The notes under the pieces were generated by a model that did not search any database, was not told where the DNA came from, and saw only the letters and a program-made list of their open reading frames with translations. The position numbers were made by a program, and so were the translations under genes. This document shows, piece after piece, positions 19,228 through 27,340 of a DNA stretch of 64,000 bases. Positions within the stretch are counted from its first letter, which is position 1; each line of letters begins with the position of its first letter. Location of the stretch: contig CCKK01000020.1 in the NCBI GenBank assembly GCA_001048675.1, forward strand, positions 310,001 through 374,000. Reading direction: 5' to 3'. Origin of the DNA: Vibrio diabolicus (GTDB taxonomy: Bacteria > Pseudomonadota > Gammaproteobacteria > Enterobacterales > Vibrionaceae).

Positions 19228-20099
19228 TGTCTGTATTAATTAACAAAGACACTAAAGTAATCTGTCAGGGTTTCACTGGTGGTCAAGGTACTTTCCACTC
19301 AGAGCAAGCTATCGCATACGGCACTCAGATGGTTGGTGGTGTGTCTCCAGGTAAAGGTGGCCAAACTCACCTAGGTCTACCTGTATTCAACACAGTTCGC
19401 GAAGCAGTAGAAGCAACTGGCGCAACAGCGACAGTAATCTACGTTCCAGCACCTTTCTGTAAAGATGCAATTCTAGAAGCGATTGATGCGGGCATCGAGC
19501 TAATCGTAACAATCACGGAAGGCATCCCTACAACAGATATGATCGACGTGAAAGTGAAGCTAGAAGAAACTGGCGTTCGTATGATCGGTCCTAACTGTCC
19601 GGGTGTTATCACTCCTGATGAGTGTAAGATCGGTATCATGCCTGGTCACATCCACAAGAAAGGTAAAGTAGGTATCGTATCTCGCAGCGGTACTCTAACT
19701 TACGAAGCAGTTAAGCAAACAACTGACGAAGGTTTCGGCCAGTCTACTTGTGTTGGTATCGGTGGTGACCCAATCCCAGGTTCAAACTTCATTGATATTC
19801 TAAAACTGTTCCAAGAAGACCCTGAAACTGAAGCGATTGTTATGATCGGTGAAATCGGTGGTACAGCAGAAGAAGAAGCAGCAGCATACATTAAAGAAAA
19901 CGTAACGAAGCCAGTGGTTTCCTACATTGCTGGTGTAACTGCTCCTCCTGGTAAACGTATGGGCCACGCTGGTGCGATTATCTCTGGCGGTAAAGGTACT
20001 GCTGAAGACAAATTTGCAGCACTAGAAGCGGCGGGCGTTAAGACTGTGAAATCTCTAGCAGAGATCGGCCAAGGTCTACGTGAAGTAACGGGCTGGTAA
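19227..20099 (+). CDS. sucD: Succinyl-CoA synthetase alpha subunit
   Basis: SucD binds CoA and carries the phosphohistidine of succinyl-CoA synthetase. It has 290 residues. The N-terminal CoA-binding Rossmann domain starts near [12 protein letters not shown], and the active-site His is in [14 protein letters not shown] near residue 247. It ends the sdh-suc block; a strong terminator follows 27 bases after the stop. The short 3' leader to that terminator was inspected for an SdhX-like small RNA, and nothing decisive was seen. Confidence 0.97.
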   Translation: MSVLINKDTKVICQGFTGGQGTFHSEQAIAYGTQMVGGVSPGKGGQTHLGLPVFNTVREAVEATGATATVIYVPAPFCKDAILEAIDAGIELIVTITEGIPTTDMIDVKVKLEETGVRMIGPNCPGVITPDECKIGIMPGHIHKKGKVGIVSRSGTLTYEAVKQTTDEGFGQSTCVGIGGDPIPGSNFIDILKLFQEDPETEAIVMIGEIGGTAEEEAAAYIKENVTKPVVSYIAGVTAPPGKRMGHAGAIISGGKGTAEDKFAALEAAGVKTVKSLAEIGQGLREVTGW

Positions 20100-20126
20100 T
20101 TTCCAACTCGAAGCTTAAAGCTAGAA

Positions 20127-20155
20127 AAGCCTAGCAATTATTGCTAGGCTTTTTT
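20127..20155. terminator. Bidirectional terminator between sucD and znuB
   Basis: A perfect 11-pair stem, AAGCCTAGCAA with TTGCTAGGCTT, surrounds TTA and is followed by T residues. A tracts on the left serve the convergent znuCB operon. Confidence 0.92.
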
Positions 20156-20170
20156 GTATCAAGGTACTTT

Positions 20171-20956
20171 TTACGATTTTTGGCGAATAAATTGGCTAAG
20201 CATAAACAGAGATGTTGCGCTGATTACTACTGATGGGCCAGCCGGCGTATCGAAGTGCCATGATAGGCTAAGCCCCATTAGTACTGCCACAGAGCCAATA
20301 ATAGATGCGAACAGTGCCATTTGCTCAGGTGATGAAGAGACCTTACGTGCTGTTGCTGCTGGGATGATCAGCAAAGAAGTCATGATAAGTGCCCCAACAA
20401 ACTTCATTCCTACGGCAATCACAACACCTACCATAAGCATTAACACCAATCTAACCAAGTCTGTATTGACGCCCTCGACGGCAGCAAGCTCTTCACTAAC
20501 TGTGCTCGACAATAAAGGTCGCCAAAAAACGTAAAGACACACACTAACAGCAGCGACACCTGCGTAAATGAACATCAGATCTTGCGGAGATACTGCGAGT
20601 AAGTCACCGAACAAGTAACTCATCAGATCTACACGGACATTATCCAAGAAACTAACAGAAACTAGACCAACAGATAATGCGCTATGGGCGAGTATACCCA
20701 GAAGCGTATCGGTTGCGACCAGTTGTTGTTTCTGCAGTGTCACGAGCAATACCGCGAGTGCTAAACAGCAAACGAGTAGGGCAAGATAAAGGTTCACGTT
20801 GAGCAGAAAGCCTAATGCCAAACCCATCAATGAAGCATGTGCCAAGGTATCACCGAAGTAAGCCATTTTGCGCCAAACGACAAATGACCCAAGAGGACCT
20901 GCAATGATCGCGATGCCAATACCAGCAAGAATAGAAGGTAGAAGAAACTCAATCAT
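20171..20956 (-). CDS. znuB: Zinc ABC transporter permease ZnuB
   Basis: ZnuB is the inner-membrane channel subunit of the high-affinity zinc importer. The preferred start is ATG 20956 ([14 protein letters not shown]), giving 261 residues, the family length. Extension to 20998 is open but runs into the His-rich tail of znuC. The protein is almost entirely hydrophobic with seven or eight transmembrane segments. It has the family loop [20 protein letters not shown], whose conserved Gly/Asp region contacts the ATPase. It overlaps znuC by eight bases. Confidence 0.94.
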   Translation of the reverse strand: MIEFLLPSILAGIGIAIIAGPLGSFVVWRKMAYFGDTLAHASLMGLALGFLLNVNLYLALLVCCLALAVLLVTLQKQQLVATDTLLGILAHSALSVGLVSVSFLDNVRVDLMSYLFGDLLAVSPQDLMFIYAGVAAVSVCLYVFWRPLLSSTVSEELAAVEGVNTDLVRLVLMLMVGVVIAVGMKFVGALIMTSLLIIPAATARKVSSSPEQMALFASIIGSVAVLMGLSLSWHFDTPAGPSVVISATSLFMLSQFIRQKS

Positions 20957-21737
20957 GGTGATGATGTCCGTGTTTATGGTTGGAGCATGATGTCGCATCG
21001 CCAGTTACTGGCGTTCCGGATAAATCGTGATGATGATGCTCGTGGTCGTGATGATAAAACGCGAGCGATTCTCTCGCTGCATTGCCAAATAGCGCGATGT
21101 AAGAAGGGTGCTGAGTAATCGTGGCAGGTGAACCAGAACAGCAAACATGGTGATGTAGACAAATGACATCATCTGTTTTGGCCATTACTAAATGTAAGTC
21201 GTGTGACACCATAAATACACCGCAATCGAATCGGTGACGAATGCTTTCAATTAGATCGTAGAGATCGATTTGACCTTGAATATCCACACCCTGCGCAGGT
21301 TCATCTAGCACTAACAGCTCTGGGCGTTGAAGCAAAGCACGCGCAAGTAATACGCGTTGGTTTTCACCACCTGATAAGCGATGCATGTTACTACTAATTA
21401 AATGCTCAGCGCCAACAAGCCTTAATGCATCAATACATTCTTGTTTACTGTATTTTCCTGCTAAATTTAGAAAACGGGTGACATTCAATGGAAGAGAGTC
21501 ATTGAGTTTCAATTTTTGAGGAACATAACCAATTTTTAGTTTTCTTTGTCGGTTTAATTTGCCGCTAGTCGGTTTTTGAAGGCCTAAAATGACTTTGACT
21601 AACGTTGATTTTCCCGCTCCATTGGGACCAATTAGGGTTGTTATTTTGCCCTTTTGTAATTCCATACTAATGTTATCGAGAACTCTGCGGCCATCGAACT
21701 CGACGCATAAGTGCTCAAGATGGACTAAGGAAGACAT
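20949..21737 (-). CDS. znuC: Zinc ABC transporter ATP-binding protein ZnuC
   Basis: ZnuC is the ATPase that powers zinc import. The 262-residue protein shows Walker [10 protein letters not shown] (near 38-46), the signature [15 protein letters not shown] and Walker [13 protein letters not shown]. The last 40 residues are very His-rich ([19 protein letters not shown]), a feature likely to bind zinc and possibly to feed back on transport; that role is inference. It is divergent from znuA, with a Zur-type operator between them. Confidence 0.95.
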   Translation of the reverse strand: MSSLVHLEHLCVEFDGRRVLDNISMELQKGKITTLIGPNGAGKSTLVKVILGLQKPTSGKLNRQRKLKIGYVPQKLKLNDSLPLNVTRFLNLAGKYSKQECIDALRLVGAEHLISSNMHRLSGGENQRVLLARALLQRPELLVLDEPAQGVDIQGQIDLYDLIESIRHRFDCGVFMVSHDLHLVMAKTDDVICLHHHVCCSGSPATITQHPSYIALFGNAARESLAFYHHDHEHHHHDLSGTPVTGDATSCSNHKHGHHHHD

Positions 21738-21760
21738 GAATGAAACTCATTTGCAAATCA

Positions 21761-21783
21761 ATAATGTTATAATGTAACATTAT
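21761..21783. promoter_or_regulatory. Zur operator between znuC and znuA
   Basis: A 23-base perfect dyad, ATAATGTTA then TAATG then TAACATTAT, matches the Zur box pattern around GTTATA-N-TATAAC. It lies in the 78-base znuC-znuA gap, where zinc-loaded Zur would repress both directions. Confidence 0.85.
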
Positions 21784-21815
21784 CACACTTTCTACACCAT
21801 ATCCCAAGTAAAACT

Positions 21816-22705
21816 ATGAAAAGAGCATTAATTCTTGCTGCGTCAGCGATGCTAACGTTGCCAGCACACGCAGTAACGGTACTAACGAGTATCAAACCTA
21901 TTCAGTTATTAGTGACAGAACTTACTCAAGGGGTGACTTCGCCAGATGTATTACTGCAGTCCAACACTTCACCCCATGATTACGCTTTACGCCCATCGGA
22001 TGTTAAGAAAATCGCTTCTGCTGATTTAGTTATTTGGTACGGACATGATCTCGAACCGTTTCTGGAAAAAGTCGTGTCAGACAGATCGAATATTCTGACT
22101 ATTAGTCAAATTCCAGATCTAGATTTGCGTGAGTTTGATAGTGAGCACAATCATGACCATGATGGCCACGATCATGGTTCACATGATCCGCACTTTTGGT
22201 TAGGTGTAAGTCAAGCACAACAAGTTGCCAAGGCTGTCGTGAATCAACTGGGATCACTTGATCCGGAAAATGCAGCACAGTACCAAGAAAACCTTAAAAA
22301 AATTTAGAAACTGAGCTCAGCCAGACGGACCTAGAGATCAAGAAGAAATTATCGCCAGTGAAAGACAAAGGTTACTTTGTGTTTCACGATGCTTATGGTT
22401 ATTTCGAAGAGCGTTATGAGTTAAATCAAATGGGGCACTTCACCGTGAGCCCGGATCGTAAGCCGGGCGCAAAAACCTTAATCCAAATTCGTCAAAAGTT
22501 AAGTTCAGGAGATGTAGCCTGCGTGTTTTCTGAACCTCAGTTTACTCCAGCTGTCGTTCAGAGCGTGATGCGAGGTAGCAAAGTTGCCAAAGGTGAACTT
22601 GACCCATTAGGGAGCACAATTGAAGCAAAACTGGGCAGTTACTTTACTTTTCTCAACAATATGGCGAATAATTTTGAGCAGTGCTTGAGCCAAAAGACGG
22701 ATTAA
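21816..22705 (+). pseudogene. znuA: Zinc-binding periplasmic protein ZnuA, split by a one-base frameshift
   Basis: ZnuA is the periplasmic zinc receptor of ZnuABC. The first part (21816-22307) has a signal peptide ending near PAHA, the cluster-9 receptor motif SPHDYALRPSDVKKI, and a His/Asp-rich loop (HDHDGHDHGSHDPHFW) that supplies zinc ligands. It ends at TAG just after a run of seven A at about 22296-22302. Adding one A restores an open frame through 22705, containing YFVFHDAYGYFEERY and EPQFTP. The joined product would be 296 residues, the normal size. Upstream codons and motifs are intact, so this may be a recent mutation, slippage-dependent expression, or a sequencing error in a homopolymer. 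Confidence 0.85.
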
Positions 22706-22797
22706 GTAGTGTTGTTGTGTAGGAATAGTCCTTTTAACGTGATCCAGTAGTAAGAATTACAACCTTTGGCAAGGCGAGCCTTTTCTCAAACAGTAAT

Positions 22798-22818
22798 TGA
22801 GATATCATTATCAATAAT
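22798..22818. promoter_or_regulatory. Possible Fur-like site upstream of the AraC-type regulator gene
   Basis: The sequence around GATATCATTATCAATAATT contains overlapping GATAAT-like hexamers. On the minus strand it reads TTGATAATGATATC, whose first part matches half of the Fur consensus. The match is partial, so the call is weak. Confidence 0.3.
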
Positions 22819-22906
22819 TAGCAGCTCAAAATAACCGTATAAGTCCATGCTGTAGAAGATATGGACGGTGAGCGCCGAGCATAAATTGATATAAAAGGTT
22901 TTCGTC

Positions 22907-25900
22907 TTGCTACGCCAATTAGCCCTTGTCTTGTTGGGCTTTTTCCTATCTTTCCAAGCATTTGCTCTTCATAATGCGAATGCCATCTTTTACCCTTTGC
23001 CGACTCAGGTTAAGGGTACTTTTATTGCGGCTAAAAAATTGTTCTTGGGTGAGCAAGGGGGCTTGTGGATTCACGACGTGCATGGGCGGGTGTTGTTTTA
23101 TGATGGCCAAAATATCCTACCTAAATCAGGCAGTTTTTTACAAATGTCTGCCAAGCAACTGGCTTATCATGAAGGCTCGTTCTGGACCTTTGTTGAGAAT
23201 GAGGTGTATCAAAATTATCCAAATCAAGAAAGACGTTTAGTCTTTAGCTTAAACCCCGGGTCGCAAATAAGAAAAATCGGTTCTTCTGAAAATTATATTT
23301 GGGTTAGCGATGGCGCACATTTCTATACTTACAACATCGATACTAGCGAGTTAAAGTCCTTTTCTTTGTTGCAGCTCTATCAACATAGCAACAATAGCTA
23401 TGTTTATATTAACGATGCAGTTCTGCTCGAAGAGAAGTGGGCACTTGCTACAACTTCTGGCTTTTATCTTTCAGAAGGAGATAAGTTTGACCATGTAGTC
23501 GCTTCAGGTCAGAACTACATTGAAAAGATCTACTACTCACACACGCGCAGAGAAATTCTGGTAGGAACGTTGCGTGGGGCATTAATTTTCAATATTTATC
23601 AACCTGATAAAGAGGTGATTAAGATTGGCGGTTCTCATGTATTGACTTTCGCTGAGACAAATCAAGAGTACTGGGTGGGGACTGAGCATGGTCTGTATTT
23701 ATACTCATTCTTGTCAGGTGAAGTGACAGAAGTCGAGCCTGCAAGCTTTCTTGAACTGGAGCTGGATAATACAAAGATCTATTCTCTACTGAGTGACAAC
23801 ATGGGAGGGATGTGGATCGCGACTAACCAAGGCATTCGTTATTACTCCTTGTTTAGTAAAAAGTTTGAACGAGTAACCTTCAGTAGTTATGACTCGCAAA
23901 CTTTATCAGGGCGAATTCGACAAACCGCCACAGGACCTGATGATGCACTTTGGTTCGCGGATGACCGAAAGCTTTATCGGACAGGTGAGAGTGGCAACAT
24001 CAAAGTCTTGGAGCTTGATTCGCAGATCAATGAATTTGCATTTCAAGGTGGGATGCTTTGGCTTGCGACCTCTAAAGGGCTCGAAATATTCGAGTTGAAT
24101 GGTCTTAACAAAGTGACATTTCCTTATTTACAGGTTATGGCTGGACACGCAGTGGAGCACGTGACTGTAGATGGTAATGATCGTCTCTGGGTATCAAGTG
24201 GATACCATCTTTACAATGTTGATATAACCAAGCAAAGCGTAAGAAACTTTGGAAGTGAGTGGCTAGTAAGTCAGTACTTACCAGCTAAGGTTACGCGTTT
24301 ATACGACACTGAAGATTCTCTATTGATAGGGACCGATCATGGGGTTTATCAATACAGCAATGAACACATCCAGTTCATCCGCTATTCCGAAAAATTTGGT
24401 GAATCATTAGACATGGTCACGGCGGTTGATGGCAGTCAGTGGTTTGCGTCATCTTACGGCGTTTTTAAAACGATTAAAGGAAGTGACGAGAAACATGTTG
24501 TTGAAATGAGTGTGCCCAACGCGCGACCTGCTTGCTTGATCAGAGACAGGCAAGGTGTGTGGTTAGCCTCTTCTGTCGGATTAAGCTATTACCACCTTTC
24601 GGGTGAATTAGTGAAACATTATTCATCGGCGTCTGGCTTAATGAACAACGAGTTTCTACCAGGAATTTGCAGTGTTATACAGCAAAAAGAAGGTGGTGAG
24701 CGAGAGCTCGTCCTAGGGTCGAAATACGGGTTGGTAAAAGCTGAAGCATCCAAGCTGCTTGTGTCCAACCCTCCAGAGTCGAAGTTTATCGTGAGCCAAG
24801 TTGTGCTTGAAAACGAGGTTCTACAAGTTGGTAGCGCCGATTTGAATGGAATAAAATTACCGTATGGCTCTTCTCTAAGTTTCTTATTTGGCGTGATGCC
24901 AAAACCAGACAGCCAAAATTTGTATTATCGATTGAATAGCGATGATCCTTGGCAAGCGCTAGAGGGAGGCCAACTGACTCTAGAGCACCTCAATTCCGGT
25001 GAATACCATCTACAGGTAAGTAATGAGTCTCAAGTCGCTGCTGGATTGGTTGGGCTCGAGTCGTATTTTATTGTGCTTAATCCTTGGTATTTATCGCAAC
25101 TCGCAATTTTAGGTTTTGTGGTCGTGAGTATTGCCATGGTTGCACTACTTATGTACTGGCGTTCTCGCTATGTTGTACAGGCTAACCGTGATTTAGCTGC
25201 GCAAGTGACACTCAAAACTAACCAGTTGAGGCATCAAAGCCGAGTGTTGTTGACGAGTAACCAACAGCTACGTAAACAGATTCAAGTCAGAAACCTGTTG
25301 GTTGATCACGTGGCGCAATCTATTAAGTCCAGTGTGGATTTTATAGCGTCAAAATTACCCATACCTTTGGATGCAGCTACGGAAGATCATCTGGCGAAAA
25401 CGACATGGCAATTAAATGAGTTAAAAAGTGTTCCTGGCGAAGCTAGCGGCGGTAGTCACAATTACAATTTGAGTCAGATAACTCAATCGGTGGTTGATGT
25501 ATGGCAAGATGATTTTGCGAAGGCTGGGATTATGGTGGAGCTTGAAGATGAGAGAAAAACAAGTCGAATTGCTCTGGAAAGCTTTAACCTTGATGTTATC
25601 TTCAACAGCATTTTTGCCAATATCATCAAGCGTTCTTTCCGAGGCCAAACGGTGAGAATCATGCTAGAAGAGGGCAATGATATTGTTTCATTGAGTTTTC
25701 TTGATTATGGGACGCAACTGCCTAATAAAGTCACGACCGGGCGTCCATCTAATATGAACCACTCTGAATTGAGTATTGATCATCTTGCCCAGTTAGTGAC
25801 AACGAGTGGAGGATACTTGGCGGTGTTTACTTCCGACGCTCAAAATAAAATCGAAATTACATGGCCAACTGCGAAGGAAATGAGTTATGTGGATGAATCT

Positions 25901-26284
25901 TTGCAAGAATTTGAGTCTGAACCTATCGTCGAAGATAAAGTGACCCCAGAGAAAGAATGGTTGCAAAAAGTCTATCAGCTGGTGGCTGAGCATTACCATG
26001 ACCCTGAGTTTGGTACTGCTTTAGCGGCTAAAATGCTGTTCATGTCAGAACGCTCTTTACAGAGGCGCTTTAAATCAGCCTCGTCAAGAACGTTAAAAGA
26101 TTATGTAACCGAAGTTCGTTTAGAAACGGCGTGTGAGCAGTTATTAGCGGGCGAGAAAATCAGCGAAGTAGCGTTTAACTGCGGCTTTAATGATCCTTCT
26201 TACTTTAGCCAAAAGTTTAAATTGCATTTTGGTTTGCCTCCTTCCAAGTTTGCTTTGACTCAAGAAAGCCAAGAAACCAACTAA
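22907..26284 (+). CDS. Membrane sensor-regulator: propeller, Y_Y_Y-like, kinase-like and AraC domains
   Basis: This 1125-residue protein starts at TTG 22907 behind AAAGGTT and has a signal peptide ending near SFQAFA. Residues about 30-630 contain repeated short motifs of two-component-regulator propellers (WIHDVHGR, GGMWIATNQGIRYYS, DRLWVSSGYHLYN). A Y_Y_Y-like sandwich follows (about 640-720), then one transmembrane helix near 727-750 (WYLSQLAILGFVVVS) and a coiled segment. Residues about 780-1000 resemble a histidine kinase, but the expected SHELRTP box is replaced by DHVAQSIKSS and the ATP-binding boxes are eroded. No receiver domain is present. Residues 1016-1120 form an AraC DNA-binding domain with both HTHs (ALAAKMLFMSERSLQRRF, ISEVAFNCGFNDPSYFSQ). 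It probably senses a periplasmic ligand and binds DNA while membrane-anchored. The ligand and targets are unknown. Confidence 0.85.
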   Translation: MLRQLALVLLGFFLSFQAFALHNANAIFYPLPTQVKGTFIAAKKLFLGEQGGLWIHDVHGRVLFYDGQNILPKSGSFLQMSAKQLAYHEGSFWTFVENEVYQNYPNQERRLVFSLNPGSQIRKIGSSENYIWVSDGAHFYTYNIDTSELKSFSLLQLYQHSNNSYVYINDAVLLEEKWALATTSGFYLSEGDKFDHVVASGQNYIEKIYYSHTRREILVGTLRGALIFNIYQPDKEVIKIGGSHVLTFAETNQEYWVGTEHGLYLYSFLSGEVTEVEPASFLELELDNTKIYSLLSDNMGGMWIATNQGIRYYSLFSKKFERVTFSSYDSQTLSGRIRQTATGPDDALWFADDRKLYRTGESGNIKVLELDSQINEFAFQGGMLWLATSKGLEIFELNGLNKVTFPYLQVMAGHAVEHVTVDGNDRLWVSSGYHLYNVDITKQSVRNFGSEWLVSQYLPAKVTRLYDTEDSLLIGTDHGVYQYSNEHIQFIRYSEKFGESLDMVTAVDGSQWFASSYGVFKTIKGSDEKHVVEMSVPNARPACLIRDRQGVWLASSVGLSYYHLSGELVKHYSSASGLMNNEFLPGICSVIQQKEGGERELVLGSKYGLVKAEASKLLVSNPPESKFIVSQVVLENEVLQVGSADLNGIKLPYGSSLSFLFGVMPKPDSQNLYYRLNSDDPWQALEGGQLTLEHLNSGEYHLQVSNESQVAAGLVGLESYFIVLNPWYLSQLAILGFVVVSIAMVALLMYWRSRYVVQANRDLAAQVTLKTNQLRHQSRVLLTSNQQLRKQIQVRNLLVDHVAQSIKSSVDFIASKLPIPLDAATEDHLAKTTWQLNELKSVPGEASGGSHNYNLSQITQSVVDVWQDDFAKAGIMVELEDERKTSRIALESFNLDVIFNSIFANIIKRSFRGQTVRIMLEEGNDIVSLSFLDYGTQLPNKVTTGRPSNMNHSELSIDHLAQLVTTSGGYLAVFTSDAQNKIEITWPTAKEMSYVDESLQEFESEPIVEDKVTPEKEWLQKVYQLVAEHYHDPEFGTALAAKMLFMSERSLQRRFKSASSRTLKDYVTEVRLETACEQLLAGEKISEVAFNCGFNDPSYFSQKFKLHFGLPPSKFALTQESQETN

Positions 26285-26640
26285 AAAAACTCATTACACA
26301 CTCCCTAGTGAATATTCAAAAGACTGGGGAGCTGCTTATAGTGCTCTACTATTGCTAGAGCTACCAATGCAGTGATTCTCATTGCTTCTTCATAACATCT
26401 AGCCTACAAATCCATTCTCAATACGTAAGCACGGTCACGCTCTATCTGTTAGTAGCGCTGTTCTTAGCTATAACCATACATGGCTTAAGAGGACGGATTT
26501 ACCTACGGCGACAAATAGATGAATGGTTGTATTTTTGTATCTAGAGTGCGTTGGTTCATTTGAGTAGTGGGGGAATGCGAAATTCGTGAAAACAGAACTG
26601 TGCTGAAAAGGTGGATAAGCTAAAGAGTTTAGAGAGATAG

Positions 26641-26790
26641 AAAAAAAATATCGTGGTATAGCCGGGGGGACTATACCACGGGTGTCAATGACACCTTCGC
26701 TTGCTGCCGGAGTGACATGTTGCCATGCCACCTCTGGAATTCATTTGAGAGGTTGCCCTCTCGATGGAGTAACTATACGAGAGGTTACTT
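26641..26790 (-). ncRNA. Candidate structured small RNA with intrinsic terminator
   Basis: Read on the minus strand, five hairpins occur in order. AGTAAC/GTTACT spans 26768-26789. GAGAGG-GCAA-CCTCTC spans 26747-26762. GTGGCATG-GCAA-CATGTCAC spans 26712-26731. GGTGTCA-T-TGACACC spans 26681-26695. CGTGGTATAG/CTATACCACG (26652-26680) runs into ATATTTTTTTT. Two stems are capped by GNRA tetraloops on this strand only. The last has the form of a strong Rho-independent terminator on this strand. No known RNA family was recognised, and a promoter is not clear. The element could instead be a dispersed intergenic repeat. Confidence 0.5.
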
Positions 26791-27071
26791 ATTTTTCTTA
26801 TAAAAATAACGCCATGTTGATATGAGAAAAGCGACAAAGTTTTAAGTTCCAGCTAAATTATTGTTTTGTATTGAATTTTTTATTTTTTGCCCTTTGTTTG
26901 TGACATTTTTATTTCATTGATCGTGATTTTTAATTGTTAATTTTGACGTAAATAACGAGAGGAAATTTACGGAGTTGACGTTTGAAAGCATGAAAACATT
27001 TATGAAATCTTTGATTTCACACAAGGATTGAAGGGTTATAGAAGAGTAATATTGGCAGCCTAAACTTATTA

Positions 27072-27090
27072 AATAATAATATTTCTCATT
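27072..27090 (+). promoter_or_regulatory. Putative Fur box upstream of feoA
   Basis: AATAATAATATTTCTCATT matches about 12 of 19 positions of the Fur consensus. It sits 23 bases before the feoA start codon, where binding would block the promoter or initiation. Fur control of feo is established in related bacteria; the exact site here is inferred. Confidence 0.5.
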
Positions 27091-27112
27091 AGCAATACTC
27101 TTAAGGGCCACT

Positions 27113-27340
27113 ATGAAGTTATCAGAGATTAATCCTGGCGATACGGTGACGATTCGGTTGTTAGATGGTCTTTCATCAGATATCAGAAAGAAACTCATGG
27201 TAATGGGGCTGCTTCCCAATACAGAAGTCAAAGTGATTCGACGTGCTCCAATGGGCGATCCTTTACAAGTCGAAGTCCGTGGTGTGTCTGTCGCATTGCG
27301 AGAAACCATTGCTCAGAAAATTGAAGTGGAGCGAGTGTAA
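27113..27340 (+). CDS. feoA: Ferrous iron transport protein FeoA
   Basis: FeoA is a small cytosolic SH3-like protein needed for FeoB-mediated iron uptake. It has 75 residues. The start is ATG 27113 behind AAGGG. The sequence has the family opening MKLSEINPGDTVTIR and the central MGLLPNTEVKVIRRAPMGDP. The stop and the feoB start overlap by one base (TAATG). Confidence 0.96.
   Translation: MKLSEINPGDTVTIRLLDGLSSDIRKKLMVMGLLPNTEVKVIRRAPMGDPLQVEVRGVSVALRETIAQKIEVERV

Larger units (their letters stand above)
26285..27112. other. Long gene-free region between the regulator and feoA
   Basis: These 828 bases contain no protein gene I can support. The only long frame (minus strand, 26468-26731) runs through a terminator-like hairpin and lacks a ribosome binding site. 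The left third shows no clear element. The middle holds a tightly packed set of hairpins, listed as a candidate small RNA. The right third is very AT-rich and leads into the feo promoter with a Fur-like site. Confidence 0.7.

Noticed and set aside
20100..20126. SdhX-like small RNA at the 3' end of sucD
   Set aside because: The segment before the terminator is very short and shows no recognisable seed. E. coli has a longer 3' UTR RNA there.
26468..26731. Minus-strand 87-codon frame in the feoA upstream region
   Set aside because: It runs through several hairpins including a terminator-like one, has no ribosome binding site and shows no protein-like composition. The structured RNA explanation is better.
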